Position numbers and translations under genes: made by a program. Under the pieces are notes generated by a model. The model was not told the origin of the DNA, searched no databases, and saw only the letters and a list, made by a program, of their open reading frames with translations. A DNA stretch of 64,000 nt from Sphingomonas dokdonensis (lineage in GTDB: Bacteria > Pseudomonadota > Alphaproteobacteria > Sphingomonadales > Sphingomonadaceae): NCBI RefSeq assembly GCF_002197685.1, contig NZ_NBBI01000001.1, positions 868,001 to 932,000 of the forward strand, read 5' to 3'. Positions within the stretch are counted from its first letter, which is position 1, and the number at the start of each line of letters is the position of its first letter. Below, piece after piece: positions 9,339 to 17,862 of the stretch.

Positions 9339-10406
9339 TCAGGTCGCCATGTTCACCGGCGGCAGGCGGCCGGCAAGGGCGGGCCCGACCAGGCCCACGA
9401 CATGTTGGCGGACCTTGTGCCAGAAGGCGGAGAGCAGCAGCAGGGCCGATCCGATCACCAATGCGGTGAACGCCGCAGACAGCTCAACCGCACCGGCCGT
9501 TTGGAACAGCGTCGACAGGGCGTAGAGGACGTACGCGAGACTGGAGACGAGCAGCGCACGGCGATCGATCAGCAGGGCGACGAAGCCGAACGCGGCGTAC
9601 AGAAGCAGCACGAGCAAGGCGCGCCAGCCGTTCATCGCATCCTCGAACACGCCGATGACGTTGAACAGCGCATGCGCAATCATCGGCGCGGCGGCGAGGT
9701 GCAGCCAGAAGGCGACGTCCGAGCGGCGTGTGCGACGCAGCGGGTCGCGCAGGTCCCACCACATGGCAAAGGCGAACACCGCCAGTCCCGCCGTCAGGAC
9801 AATGGGTAGAATAGCCGCGCTCGCACCGGGCACAACGGCCAGGATCAGGGATATGACGACGCCGACGCCCGCCAGCGCGGCGGCAGCTACGGTGATCGGC
9901 ACCATGAACCGTCGCCAATGGAGCCAGGCTGCCAATGCGGTCAGCGCAGCGATGCCGGCACCGAGGACGCCAACGATTGCGGTCTGAACATCCCGATCGA
10001 CGGTGATGTCCTTTACCTGCGCCTCTACTGCATTGCCATGCGCGATCAGCCAAGCCAGCGGCGTCCAGGCGACACCCGCCAAAAAGGCGAGTAGCAGAAC
10101 GATCGAGGGCAGCGCCATCCGGCGTTGGCCGGTGAAATATTCGGCCAACACCCAGCTGGCCGCAGCGACACCCATCGGCCCCAGAGGCGTTGCCATTGCG
10201 GCACCGATCCATCCGACGGCGACAAGGAGCATGACGATGGCGATCGAGACAAAGATGTCGTTGAAGCCGGTGAGCAGCCGGAACTGCTCTTCGTCAACGG
10301 CCGGCGCCTGGCGCAACGCTGCCATATGATTGCGAAATGCCGTCGCCGCCGCAGGGCTCAGCACCCCCGCCGCGACGGCACCGTCGATATCACTCTCGCT
10401 GTACAA
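9339..10406 (-). CDS. Polytopic membrane protein of unknown function
   Basis: The 355-residue frame opens with TTG at 10406, preceded by a GGGGGAG ribosome site; no ATG or GTG start is better placed. After a soluble N-terminal helix (to about residue 45) come roughly ten hydrophobic segments separated by short loops. The layout resembles DUF2157/DUF4401-type membrane proteins, but I cannot assign the family firmly. No catalytic or transport motif is visible. It lies alone, convergent with DUF2794 and 64 bases downstream of the SDR gene. Confidence 0.75.
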   Translation of the reverse strand: MYSESDIDGAVAAGVLSPAAATAFRNHMAALRQAPAVDEEQFRLLTGFNDIFVSIAIVMLLVAVGWIGAAMATPLGPMGVAAASWVLAEYFTGQRRMALPSIVLLLAFLAGVAWTPLAWLIAHGNAVEAQVKDITVDRDVQTAIVGVLGAGIAALTALAAWLHWRRFMVPITVAAAALAGVGVVISLILAVVPGASAAILPIVLTAGLAVFAFAMWWDLRDPLRRTRRSDVAFWLHLAAAPMIAHALFNVIGVFEDAMNGWRALLVLLLYAAFGFVALLIDRRALLVSSLAYVLYALSTLFQTAGAVELSAAFTALVIGSALLLLSAFWHKVRQHVVGLVGPALAGRLPPVNMAT

Positions 10407-10470
10407 TCCGATGCTCCCCCGACGACCGCGAGGATAACGTAGTCGTCGGAAGAGGCAATCGGACGCTGCG

Positions 10471-11370
10471 TCAGTTGCCCTGAAGCTTCTTGCCGATCAT
10501 CATCGACTGGCCGGCGCCCGAATCCGGCACGATCTCGCCGGTGCGATCGGTGATCTCGGCCCAATGCTTGGCGATGCCTTCCGGCGAAAGCTCGTCACCG
10601 CTGAGCGCCACGCCAGGCGTGAGCGTGACATAGGCCGCCTGGAACACGCCGGCGCCAGCGCCGACGATCTGATTGGTCGGCGCGTCTTCGCTGACGAGGT
10701 ACAGCGCGGCGGGCACGACCTTGTCGGGCGAGAATGCCTGGAAGAGCTGCTCGGGGAACAGGTCCTCGGTCATGCGCGTGCCGGCGACCGGCGCGAGGGT
10801 GTTGACCTTGATGTTGTTCTTCGCACCCTCGAGGTAGAGCGACTTGGTGAAGCCGGCGAGACCGAGCTTGGCCGCGCCGTAGTTGGTCTGGCCGAAGTTG
10901 CCGTACAGGCCGGTCGACGACGCGGTCATCAGGATGCGGCCATAGTTCTGCTCGCGCATCGTTTCCCACACCGCCTTGGTCGCGTTGGCGGAGCCGAGCA
11001 GGTGGACCTGGACCACGAAGGCGAAGTCGGCCGGGTCCATCTTCGCGAACGACTTGTCACGCAGCACGCCGGCATTGTTGATGAGGACGTGGACGCCGCC
11101 CCAGGCTTCCTTGGCCTTGGCGACCATTTCGACCATCTGATCATATTCGGTGACACTGGCGCCGTTCGCCATCGCTTCGCCGCCGGCCGCCTTGATTTCC
11201 TCGACGACCTTGTGCGCGGCGTCGGAGGCACCGGAGCCGGTACGATCGCCGCCGAGATCGTTGACGACAACCTTTGCCCCGCGACGCGCGAGTTCAAGCG
11301 CGTATTCGCGCCCCAGACCGCCGCCGGCACCGGTGACAATGGCGACCTTATCATCGAAACGGATGGACAT
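10471..11370 (-). CDS. SDR-family NAD(P)-dependent dehydrogenase, peroxisomal MFE-like
   Basis: This 299-residue short-chain dehydrogenase has the cofactor motif TGAGGGLG at 13-20, NNAG, and the catalytic Ser-Tyr-Lys in TASSTGLYG...NYGAAK. The early VNDLGGDRTG segment is typical of the (3R)-hydroxyacyl-CoA dehydrogenase domain of multifunctional enzyme 2 (17-beta-HSD4 type), so a role in acyl-CoA or steroid-like oxidation is likely. I use the ATG at 11370, where MSIRFDDKVA begins at the normal domain edge; the frame stays open 17 codons further upstream. GAGGGGA lies just upstream. Confidence 0.9.
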   Translation of the reverse strand: MSIRFDDKVAIVTGAGGGLGREYALELARRGAKVVVNDLGGDRTGSGASDAAHKVVEEIKAAGGEAMANGASVTEYDQMVEMVAKAKEAWGGVHVLINNAGVLRDKSFAKMDPADFAFVVQVHLLGSANATKAVWETMREQNYGRILMTASSTGLYGNFGQTNYGAAKLGLAGFTKSLYLEGAKNNIKVNTLAPVAGTRMTEDLFPEQLFQAFSPDKVVPAALYLVSEDAPTNQIVGAGAGVFQAAYVTLTPGVALSGDELSPEGIAKHWAEITDRTGEIVPDSGAGQSMMIGKKLQGN

Positions 11371-11455
11371 GGAAAAGGCGCTCCCCTCACGTGAAATGGA
11401 GCGCCTTCCCATACTGAACATTCAAACGGGCGCAACCGCCCGCATGGTCAGCCGA

Positions 11456-11869
11456 TCATTTGCCGCCCGGCTGCATGCAGCCATCATACTGGCCCTTCTT
11501 GCAGATCGGATAATCCTGCTTCGGGGCCGGCGGCGGGAAGGCGACGTCCGGTGCCGGGGCCTGCTGGAAGCGGACGATCGCGCCCGGCGCCGGGGTACCC
11601 TGCAGCGCAGGCGTGCTGGGCATATAGCCGCCCGGCCCAGCCATCGCGTCGCTCGACATGGTGCCAGTGGTGTTCATCGAGCCGCTGGTGCTCATGGTGC
11701 TACCGTTGGTCGGCGCCTGCATGGCGGGATCAGCCGTGGTCGTGCTCATGGTGTCCGTGTTCTGCATTTCCGTGCCGGGCGTGGTCTGACCCGCGGTGTC
11801 GGCCGGCTGCATCTGCGCAAGCGCCGGCGTCGCGATGAGCGCGGCGGCTGCCAAAAGGAACGATTTCAT
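11456..11869 (-). CDS. Secreted Met/Thr/Ser-rich protein of unknown function
   Basis: The 137-residue product starts at ATG 11869, with AGGAG nine bases upstream. Residues 1-18 are a clear Sec signal peptide ending ATPALAQ. The mature region is low complexity, rich in Met, Thr, Ser and Pro, with about ten methionines, no histidine, and a C-terminal pair of cysteines in ICKKGQYDGC. I do not recognise the family. Methionine-rich periplasmic segments can bind copper or silver, but that is only a possibility here. It lies alone between the SDR gene and the phosphate operon. Confidence 0.75.
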   Translation of the reverse strand: MKSFLLAAAALIATPALAQMQPADTAGQTTPGTEMQNTDTMSTTTADPAMQAPTNGSTMSTSGSMNTTGTMSSDAMAGPGGYMPSTPALQGTPAPGAIVRFQQAPAPDVAFPPPAPKQDYPICKKGQYDGCMQPGGK

Positions 11870-11945
11870 CTGCCATTCTCCTGTCAGAATACGCTCGAAT
11901 ACGTGCAAGAACGCGGCTGACGAACGCGTTCGACGCTCAAAGTAT

Positions 11946-11960
11946 CCTTCGTTTCGAAGG
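11946..11960. terminator. Small hairpin after phoB
   Basis: A perfect six-base stem (CCTTCG/CGAAGG) with a TTT loop lies 44 bases beyond the phoB stop. On the minus strand it is followed by ATACTTTG rather than a solid U tract, so it is a weak terminator candidate for the phosphate operon. Confidence 0.35.
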
Positions 11961-12003
11961 CGATTCGACAGGAGAAGTGCGCAGGCAGGGGTGCTGTGTA
12001 AGC

Positions 12004-12699
12004 TTAGTGTCCGGCGTCCAGCGCATAGCCGGCGGAACGCACCGTGCGGATGATGTCCGGGCGGCCGCCTTCGTTGATCGCCTTGCGCAATCGGCGGATG
12101 TGCACGTCGACGGTGCGGCTTTCGATGTCGCTGTCATGCCCCCAGACGCTGTCGAGCAGGCGTTCGCGCGAGAAAACGTGGCCGGGGTGTTCGAGGAAGT
12201 GCTTGAGCAGGCGGAACTCGGTCGGGCCGAGCGGGATCACCTCGCCGCCTCGGCGCACCTTGTGGCCGACGGTGTCCATTTCGAGATCGGCATAGGACAG
12301 GGCCTCACCGGCGAGGGCGGGGCGCACGCGGCGCAGCACGGCGGACACGCGCGCGACGAGCTCGCGCGGGCTGAACGGCTTCGTGACATAATCGTCCGCG
12401 CCGGTTTCAAGCCCACGGATGCGATCCGCCTCCTCGCCGCGCGCGGTGAGCATGATGATCGGCACGTTGGCGGTTTCGGCCGTGCGGCGCAGGCGGCGGC
12501 ATACCTCGATGCCGGACAGCCCCTCGACCATCCAGTCGAGAAGGACGATGTCCGGCACCTTTTCGCGTGCGAGCAGCAACGCTTCCTCGCCGTCGATCGT
12601 GTGGACGACCTCGAAATCCTCACGCTTGAAGTGCCAGACGAGAAGCTCGGCCAGGGCGGCATCGTCCTCGACCAAGAGCATTCGTGCGCGTGCCATCAT
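12004..12699 (-). CDS. phoB: Phosphate regulon response regulator PhoB
   Basis: PhoB is an OmpR-type activator that binds PHO boxes when phosphorylated by PhoR. The 231-residue protein has a receiver domain with acidic EDD at 11-13, phospho-acceptor Asp55 and Lys107 in VTKPFS, followed by a winged-helix DNA-binding domain containing TEFRLLKHF and RTVDVHIRRLRK. Its tandem ATG start (12699 or 12696) overlaps the phoU stop, so it is the last gene of the phoR-pstSCAB-phoU-phoB run. The histidine kinase partner is at the opposite end of the same operon. Confidence 0.96.
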   Translation of the reverse strand: MMARARMLLVEDDAALAELLVWHFKREDFEVVHTIDGEEALLLAREKVPDIVLLDWMVEGLSGIEVCRRLRRTAETANVPIIMLTARGEEADRIRGLETGADDYVTKPFSPRELVARVSAVLRRVRPALAGEALSYADLEMDTVGHKVRRGGEVIPLGPTEFRLLKHFLEHPGHVFSRERLLDSVWGHDSDIESRTVDVHIRRLRKAINEGGRPDIIRTVRSAGYALDAGH

Positions 12700-13370
12700 T
12701 CCCCCTTCTCGCGATCGGCAAGCTGCGTGCCGGTCGCCGCAAAATAGACCATTTCCGCAACATTGGTCGCGTGATCGCCGATCCGTTCGAGGTTCTTCGC
12801 GACGAACAGAAGGTGTGCGACCTCGCTGATCGTCTTTGGATTCTCGACCATGTGCGTCACGAGCGTGCGGAAGATGGCGTCGTAGAAATCGTCCAGCGCC
12901 GTATCACGCTCGCAGATCTCGACCGCGGCCGCTGCGTCGCGCGCGGCAAAGGCGTCGAGCACGTCGTGCACCATCTCGGCCGCCATGCGGCCCATCGCCT
13001 GGATCACGGATATCGGATCGATGCGGTGCTCGCTTTCGATCAGCGGTACACGCTTGGCGATGTTCTTGGCATAGTCGCCGATCCGCTCCACCACGGCGGC
13101 GATCTTCAGCGCGGCGACAACTTCGCGCAGATCGTTGGCCATCGGTGCGCGCAGCGCGATGATGCGCACGACCAGGCGCTCGACCTCCGCCTCGATGATA
13201 TCGATCTGCTTGTCGGCCGCGCGTACCTGAGCGGCAAGCTCGAGATCGCCACGCTGCAACGAGCGCATGGCACCTTCGATCGCCTGTTCGGCAAGCCCGC
13301 CCATCTGGCTGATGAGGCCGCGTAGCCGGCCGATGTCCTCGTCGAACGCCTTGACGGTATGTTCCGCCAT
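12696..13370 (-). CDS. phoU: Phosphate signalling complex protein PhoU
   Basis: PhoU links the Pst transporter to PhoR and represses the Pho response when phosphate is plentiful. From ATG 13370 there are 224 residues, the usual size, making two PhoU repeats. Each repeat carries a metal-binding-type helix (ERIGDYAKNIAKR near 110 and ERIGDHATNVAEM near 200). It follows pstB by 11 bases and its TGA overlaps the phoB start, a standard arrangement. Confidence 0.96.
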   Translation of the reverse strand: MAEHTVKAFDEDIGRLRGLISQMGGLAEQAIEGAMRSLQRGDLELAAQVRAADKQIDIIEAEVERLVVRIIALRAPMANDLREVVAALKIAAVVERIGDYAKNIAKRVPLIESEHRIDPISVIQAMGRMAAEMVHDVLDAFAARDAAAAVEICERDTALDDFYDAIFRTLVTHMVENPKTISEVAHLLFVAKNLERIGDHATNVAEMVYFAATGTQLADREKGE

Positions 13371-13381
13371 GTCCTGTCCCC

Positions 13382-14140
13382 TCAGCCGTAGCGGCCCGTG
13401 ATGTAATCGGTGGTGCGCTGCTCGCGCGGGTTGGTGAAGATGTCGTTGGTGTCGCCGTATTCCACCAGTTCGCCGAGGTGAAAGAAGGCGGTTTTCTGGC
13501 TGACGCGCGCGGCCTGCTGCATGTTGTGCGTGACGATCACGATCGCGTAGCGGCCGCGCAGATCGTGGATCAGTTCCTCGATACGTGCGGTGGCGATCGG
13601 ATCGAGCGCGCTGCACGGCTCGTCCATCAGGATCACCTCGGGATCGACGGCGATAGCGCGCGCGATGCACAAACGCTGCTGCTGACCGCCGGAAAGCGCG
13701 GTACCACTGTCGGACAGGCGATCCTTAACCTCGCTCCACAGGCCGGCGCGGGTGAGCGACTGCTCAACGATCGTATCGAGCTCCGCCTTGCCGCTGGCGA
13801 GGCCGTGAATGCGCGGGCCGTAGGCGACGTTCTCGTAGATCGACTTGGGGAACGGGTTTGGCTTCTGGAACACCATGCCGACGCGCGCGCGCAGCTGCAC
13901 CACGTCCATGTCCTTGGAATAGATGTCTTCTCCGTCGAGCCGGATGTCGCCTTCGACACGGGCCGACGCGACGGTGTCGTTCATCCGGTTCAGCGTGCGA
14001 AGGAACGTCGACTTGCCGCAGCCCGAGGGGCCGATGAAGGCCGTGACGTCCTCCTGATCGACATCGATCGAGACGTTCCGGATCGCCTGCTTCTCGCCGT
14101 AGAAGACGTTGACGTTGTGGGCGTTGATCTTGTGGCTCAC
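13382..14140 (-). CDS. pstB: Phosphate ABC transporter ATP-binding protein PstB
   Basis: PstB powers high-affinity phosphate import. The 252-residue ATPase has Walker [10 protein letters not shown], the signature LSGGQQQRL, Walker [14 protein letters not shown] and the switch His in VTHNMQQA. The start is GTG at 14140, which overlaps the pstA stop (GTGA), so the two are coupled. The sequence is full length with no irregularities. Confidence 0.97.
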   Translation of the reverse strand: MSHKINAHNVNVFYGEKQAIRNVSIDVDQEDVTAFIGPSGCGKSTFLRTLNRMNDTVASARVEGDIRLDGEDIYSKDMDVVQLRARVGMVFQKPNPFPKSIYENVAYGPRIHGLASGKAELDTIVEQSLTRAGLWSEVKDRLSDSGTALSGGQQQRLCIARAIAVDPEVILMDEPCSALDPIATARIEELIHDLRGRYAIVIVTHNMQQAARVSQKTAFFHLGELVEYGDTNDIFTNPREQRTTDYITGRYG

Positions 14141-15387
14141 CAGCGGGTCTCGAAGCGGTTGCGGAGGTAAATGGCGAGGCCGTTCATCGCGAGGAGGAAC
14201 ACCAGCAGCACGATGATGGCGGCTGAGGTTTTCTCGACAAAGCCGCGGGCGACCTCGTCCGACCAGAGGAAAATCTGCACCGGAAGCACGGTTGCAGGAT
14301 CGGTTAGCCCCTCCGGCGGCGCGGCAATGAAGGCGCGCATGCCGATCATCAGCAAAGGCGCCGTTTCGCCGAGCGCGCGCGCCATGCCGATGATCGTGCC
14401 CGTGAGGATGCCCGGCAACGCAAGCGGCAGGACATGGTGGAAGACGACCTGCACCGGGCTGGCGCCGACGCCGAGCGCCGCGTCGCGGATCGACGGGGGC
14501 ACGGCCTTGATCGCGTTGCGCCCGGCGATGACGATCACCGGCATGGTCATGAGCGCCAGCGTGAGGCCGCCGACGATCGGCGCGGAGCGGGGAAGGCCGA
14601 AGGTGTTGAGGAACACGGCGAGGCCGAGCAGGCCGAAGATGATCGACGGAACGGCGGCAAGATTGTTGATCGACACCTCGATAAGGTCGGTCCAGCGGTT
14701 CCGCGGGGCATATTCCTCAAGGTACAGTGCCGAGAGGACCCCGACCGGAAAGGCGATCAGCAGGGTGACGAGCATCGTCAGCAGCGAACCCTTGAGCGCG
14801 CCCCAGATGCCGACGCGGGTGGGATCGGAGGAGTCCGCGCCGCCGAAGAAATCGTGATTGAGGCCGCTGGACAGTCGGTCGCCCATTGCGCTGACGATGC
14901 GTTCGGCCGCCGGCGTGCCTGCTCGTTTGAACGCCATATCGACGTCCGAATTCACCGGTACGTCGATCACCACCTGCTGACGCAACAGCGCGGGGTTCGC
15001 CTTCACGGCGTTGCGCACGCGCAGCCACGCGCCGTCCGAGAGCAGTTCTGCGCCGCCCGCCGTGGGGAAGGCTGCGCCCGCCGCTGCGTCGACGACGCCC
15101 TCCAGGCCGGCGCCGGCGAGCGCCAGGTCGCCGCGATCGCCGCGCAGCTGCTCGGGCGTCACGTTCAGCTCGGCGGCGCGAAAGTCGATCGGCAGCTGGA
15201 CGCGCGTCTCCAGAAAGCCGGCCGCGCCCTGCATGACCATGGTGATGATCAGAAAGAAGAGAAAGGCGGCGGACAGCACGATTGCGCCGAGGCCGAGCCA
15301 GCGAAAGCGCCGCTCGGCCGCATACCGACGGGCGATGCGGCGCCGCATCGCCTCGGCGCGCCAATTCGTAGGAGCGCGATCAGTCAT
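14137..15387 (-). CDS. pstA: Phosphate ABC transporter permease PstA (DUF3333 extended)
   Basis: PstA is one of the two inner-membrane permeases of the Pst phosphate importer. At 416 residues it is about 120-130 longer than E. coli PstA. The extra part, residues about 50-190 after the first membrane helix, is a soluble periplasmic insert of the DUF3333 kind common in alphaproteobacteria. The core has five or six further helices and the coupling EAA-like loop [19 protein letters not shown]. The ATG at 15387 overlaps pstC by eight bases, and its stop overlaps the pstB GTG. Confidence 0.94.
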   Translation of the reverse strand: MTDRAPTNWRAEAMRRRIARRYAAERRFRWLGLGAIVLSAAFLFFLIITMVMQGAAGFLETRVQLPIDFRAAELNVTPEQLRGDRGDLALAGAGLEGVVDAAAGAAFPTAGGAELLSDGAWLRVRNAVKANPALLRQQVVIDVPVNSDVDMAFKRAGTPAAERIVSAMGDRLSSGLNHDFFGGADSSDPTRVGIWGALKGSLLTMLVTLLIAFPVGVLSALYLEEYAPRNRWTDLIEVSINNLAAVPSIIFGLLGLAVFLNTFGLPRSAPIVGGLTLALMTMPVIVIAGRNAIKAVPPSIRDAALGVGASPVQVVFHHVLPLALPGILTGTIIGMARALGETAPLLMIGMRAFIAAPPEGLTDPATVLPVQIFLWSDEVARGFVEKTSAAIIVLLVFLLAMNGLAIYLRNRFETRW

Positions 15388-16756
15388 AAGCCTCGCGGTA
15401 CCTTTTCACCACGATGAGCGCGACGATGTTGAGCAACAGCGTGATGACGAACAGAGTCAGCCCAAGGGCGAAGGCCGCCAGCGTCTTGGCGCTGTCAAAT
15501 TCCGCCTCGCCGGTGAGCAAGTCGACGATCTGCTTGGTGACCGTAGTGGTGCTGGCGAACGGGTTGAGCGTCAGGGTGGCGACGCCCGATGCGGCCATGA
15601 CGACGATCATGGTTTCGCCGATCGCGCGGCTGACGGCGAGCAGCACACCGCCGACGATGCCGGGCAGGGCGGCGGGGACGAGCACCTTGCGGATCGTCTC
15701 GGAGGGGGTCGCGCCCATGGCGAGGCTGCCGTCGCGCATGGAGCTGGGCACGGCCGCCAGCGAGTCGTCCGCTATGGAGGACACGAACGGGATGATCATG
15801 ACACCCATGACGAGACCGGCGGCAAGCGCGCTCTCGCTGCTGGCCCAGCGGATGCCGATCATCACGGCGAAATCGCGCACGGCGGGGGCGACGGTGAGCG
15901 CGGCGAAATAGCCATAGACCACCGTCGGCACACCGGCGAGCACCTCCAGCAGCGGCTTGATCCAGCGACGCGTCGACAGTTTCGCATATTGCGTGAGGTA
16001 GATGGCGCTCATCAGGCCGAACGGGATCGCCACCAGCATGGCAATCACCGCGCCGATGAAGAAAGTGCCCCAGAAAAGCGGCACCGCACCCAGGTTCGCG
16101 CCGGGATCGCGCGGGTCGATCACCTGCGGCGACCAGTGCGTGCCGAACAGGAAATCGATGAGCGGCACGATCGAGAAGAAACGCGCGCTTTCGAACAGCA
16201 GGCTAGCGACAATGCCGAAGGTGGTGAGGATCGCGATCAGCGAAGCGCCCAGCAACAGCAGCATGACGATGCGCTCGACCGCCGTTCGGGCGCCGAACTG
16301 CGGCCGCACGCGCAGATAGGAGAAGGCGAAACCGGCAAAGGCAAGGATTGCGGCGAGCGCGGTGGCGATCCAGTCGAAGCGGCGTTGCGCGGCGGCATAG
16401 GCCGGGGCGAGCACCTCCGACAGGTCGTGAAACGCACCGAATGCCTCGCCACGCGCCAGATTTCGTGCCTCGGAGAGGATCGCGGACCGCTCGAAACCAG
16501 TCGGCGGCAGGCTGGCAGCTTGCGGCGTCGCGATCACGGCATCGGTGACCATCGCAGGCGAGACGAAGAACCAGATCGCGAGAAAGAGCAGCGGCGGCAG
16601 CGTCGTCCAGAGCGCGACGAACCAGCCGTGATGACCCGGAAGGGCGCTGAAGCGGCCGGTACGGGAGCTGCGCAGCGCGATCGCCCGCGCCCGCCCCACG
16701 AACCAGCCGATCAGGCCGAGCACGATCACCACGAAGAACAATGCGCCAACGCTCAT
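15380..16756 (-). CDS. pstC: Phosphate ABC transporter permease PstC (extended form)
   Basis: PstC is the second Pst permease. The protein has 458 residues against about 320 in E. coli. The N-terminal third carries two or three additional hydrophobic segments and a soluble insert, as in the DUF3708-type alphaproteobacterial PstC. The C-terminal permease core has the coupling loop MRDGSLAMGATPSETIRKV. Its ATG at 16756 overlaps the pstS stop (ATGA). It lies between pstS and pstA in the Pho operon. Confidence 0.93.
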   Translation of the reverse strand: MSVGALFFVVIVLGLIGWFVGRARAIALRSSRTGRFSALPGHHGWFVALWTTLPPLLFLAIWFFVSPAMVTDAVIATPQAASLPPTGFERSAILSEARNLARGEAFGAFHDLSEVLAPAYAAAQRRFDWIATALAAILAFAGFAFSYLRVRPQFGARTAVERIVMLLLLGASLIAILTTFGIVASLLFESARFFSIVPLIDFLFGTHWSPQVIDPRDPGANLGAVPLFWGTFFIGAVIAMLVAIPFGLMSAIYLTQYAKLSTRRWIKPLLEVLAGVPTVVYGYFAALTVAPAVRDFAVMIGIRWASSESALAAGLVMGVMIIPFVSSIADDSLAAVPSSMRDGSLAMGATPSETIRKVLVPAALPGIVGGVLLAVSRAIGETMIVVMAASGVATLTLNPFASTTTVTKQIVDLLTGEAEFDSAKTLAAFALGLTLFVITLLLNIVALIVVKRYREAYD

Positions 16757-17796
16757 TTCAGCGCGGCCTCTCTGAGCGGTGTTTCACGCTTCACGATCGC
16801 GGCGGCCTGAGCCTGAACGACGGACGGTGCCGGGATGAGCCCGCGCCGCGCGAGCGGTCCGCTGGCGCCCCACAGGGCCGTATATTGCTGCACGAAGCGA
16901 CCGAGACCCGGCACAGCCTTTAGATGTGCTTTTTTCACATAGATGAAGAGCGGCCGCGCACCCGGATATTCGCCGCTCGCGATCGTTGCGCTGCTCGGCG
17001 CGACACCGGCGATCGGCACGCCGGTTACCGAGCCGGCATTTTCTTCGAGGTAGGAATAGCCGAAGATGCCGAGCGCGTCGGGATTGGCGGTCAGCTTCTG
17101 GACGATAAGATTGTCGTTTTCGCCAGCGTCGATGTAGGCGCCGTCCTCCCGGACGCGCTGGCACCGCGCCTTGAAAGCGTCCGTGTCGGACTCTTCCAGT
17201 TGCTTGGCCGTCGGATCACTGTCGATACAGCCGCGCGCCAGGATCAGTTCGGCCAGCGCGTCGCGCGTGCCGCTGGTGGCGGGCGGCCCATAGACCTGGA
17301 TCGGGGTGGCCGGCAGCGACGGGTTCACATCGCGCCACGTACGGGCGGTATTGGCCTTGCCACCAGGTGCAGCGGCCAGCGCGCGATAGATGTCGGCCGG
17401 GGTGAGCGCCATTTTCGGTCCGGCCTTTGCCTCGGCGAAAGCGACGCCGTCGATGCCGACCTGCACTTCCAGAATGTCACGTACGCCGTTCTTGGCGCAG
17501 GTTTCGAATTCGCTTCGCTTCATGCGGCGCGAGGCATTGACGATGTCGGGGTGCGCCGCCCCGATCCCCGCGCAGAACAGGCGCATGCCCGCGCCGGTGC
17601 CGGTGGATTCGATCACCGGCGGGCGGGCGCCCGGATTGTTCGCCAGATACTGTTCGGCGACGATCGTGGTGAACGGGTAAACCGTGGACGAGCCCACCGC
17701 CTTGATCTGCGCACGCGCGCCGGCACCGCCGCTCGCCTGATCATGGCAAGCCGAACTGAGCGCAAGCAGCGCGAAGGGCAGAGCGGCGCGACTCAT
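16753..17796 (-). CDS. pstS: Phosphate-binding periplasmic protein PstS
   Basis: PstS captures phosphate for the PstCAB importer. The ATG at 17796 gives 347 residues with an N-terminal signal sequence. A Cys at position 17 follows LLALSSA, a near but imperfect lipobox, so a lipoprotein anchor is possible but not certain. The phosphate-site motifs GSSTVYPF and STGTGAGMRLFC are present. It is preceded within 33-66 bases by a triple 11-base PHO-box-like repeat, so it probably has its own PhoB-driven promoter in addition to read-through from phoR. Confidence 0.93.
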   Translation of the reverse strand: MSRAALPFALLALSSACHDQASGGAGARAQIKAVGSSTVYPFTTIVAEQYLANNPGARPPVIESTGTGAGMRLFCAGIGAAHPDIVNASRRMKRSEFETCAKNGVRDILEVQVGIDGVAFAEAKAGPKMALTPADIYRALAAAPGGKANTARTWRDVNPSLPATPIQVYGPPATSGTRDALAELILARGCIDSDPTAKQLEESDTDAFKARCQRVREDGAYIDAGENDNLIVQKLTANPDALGIFGYSYLEENAGSVTGVPIAGVAPSSATIASGEYPGARPLFIYVKKAHLKAVPGLGRFVQQYTALWGASGPLARRGLIPAPSVVQAQAAAIVKRETPLREAALK

Positions 17797-17829
17797 GATA
17801 TTTCCGGTAGGTGTTTTCCCGACGCGCCG

Positions 17830-17862
17830 CCTGTGTGACACCCGAGTTACCGCTTCATGACA
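17830..17862 (-). promoter_or_regulatory. PHO-box-like triple 11-base repeat before pstS
   Basis: On the minus strand, three units with exact 11-base spacing read TGTCATGAAGC, GGTAACTCGGG and TGTCACACAGG. The outer two carry TGTCA(T/C), the half-site of the PhoB box, and the middle one is degenerate. The array ends 33 bases before the pstS ATG and its first unit overlaps the phoR TGA stop. Placement and phasing fit PhoB binding; actual binding is inferred. Confidence 0.65.
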
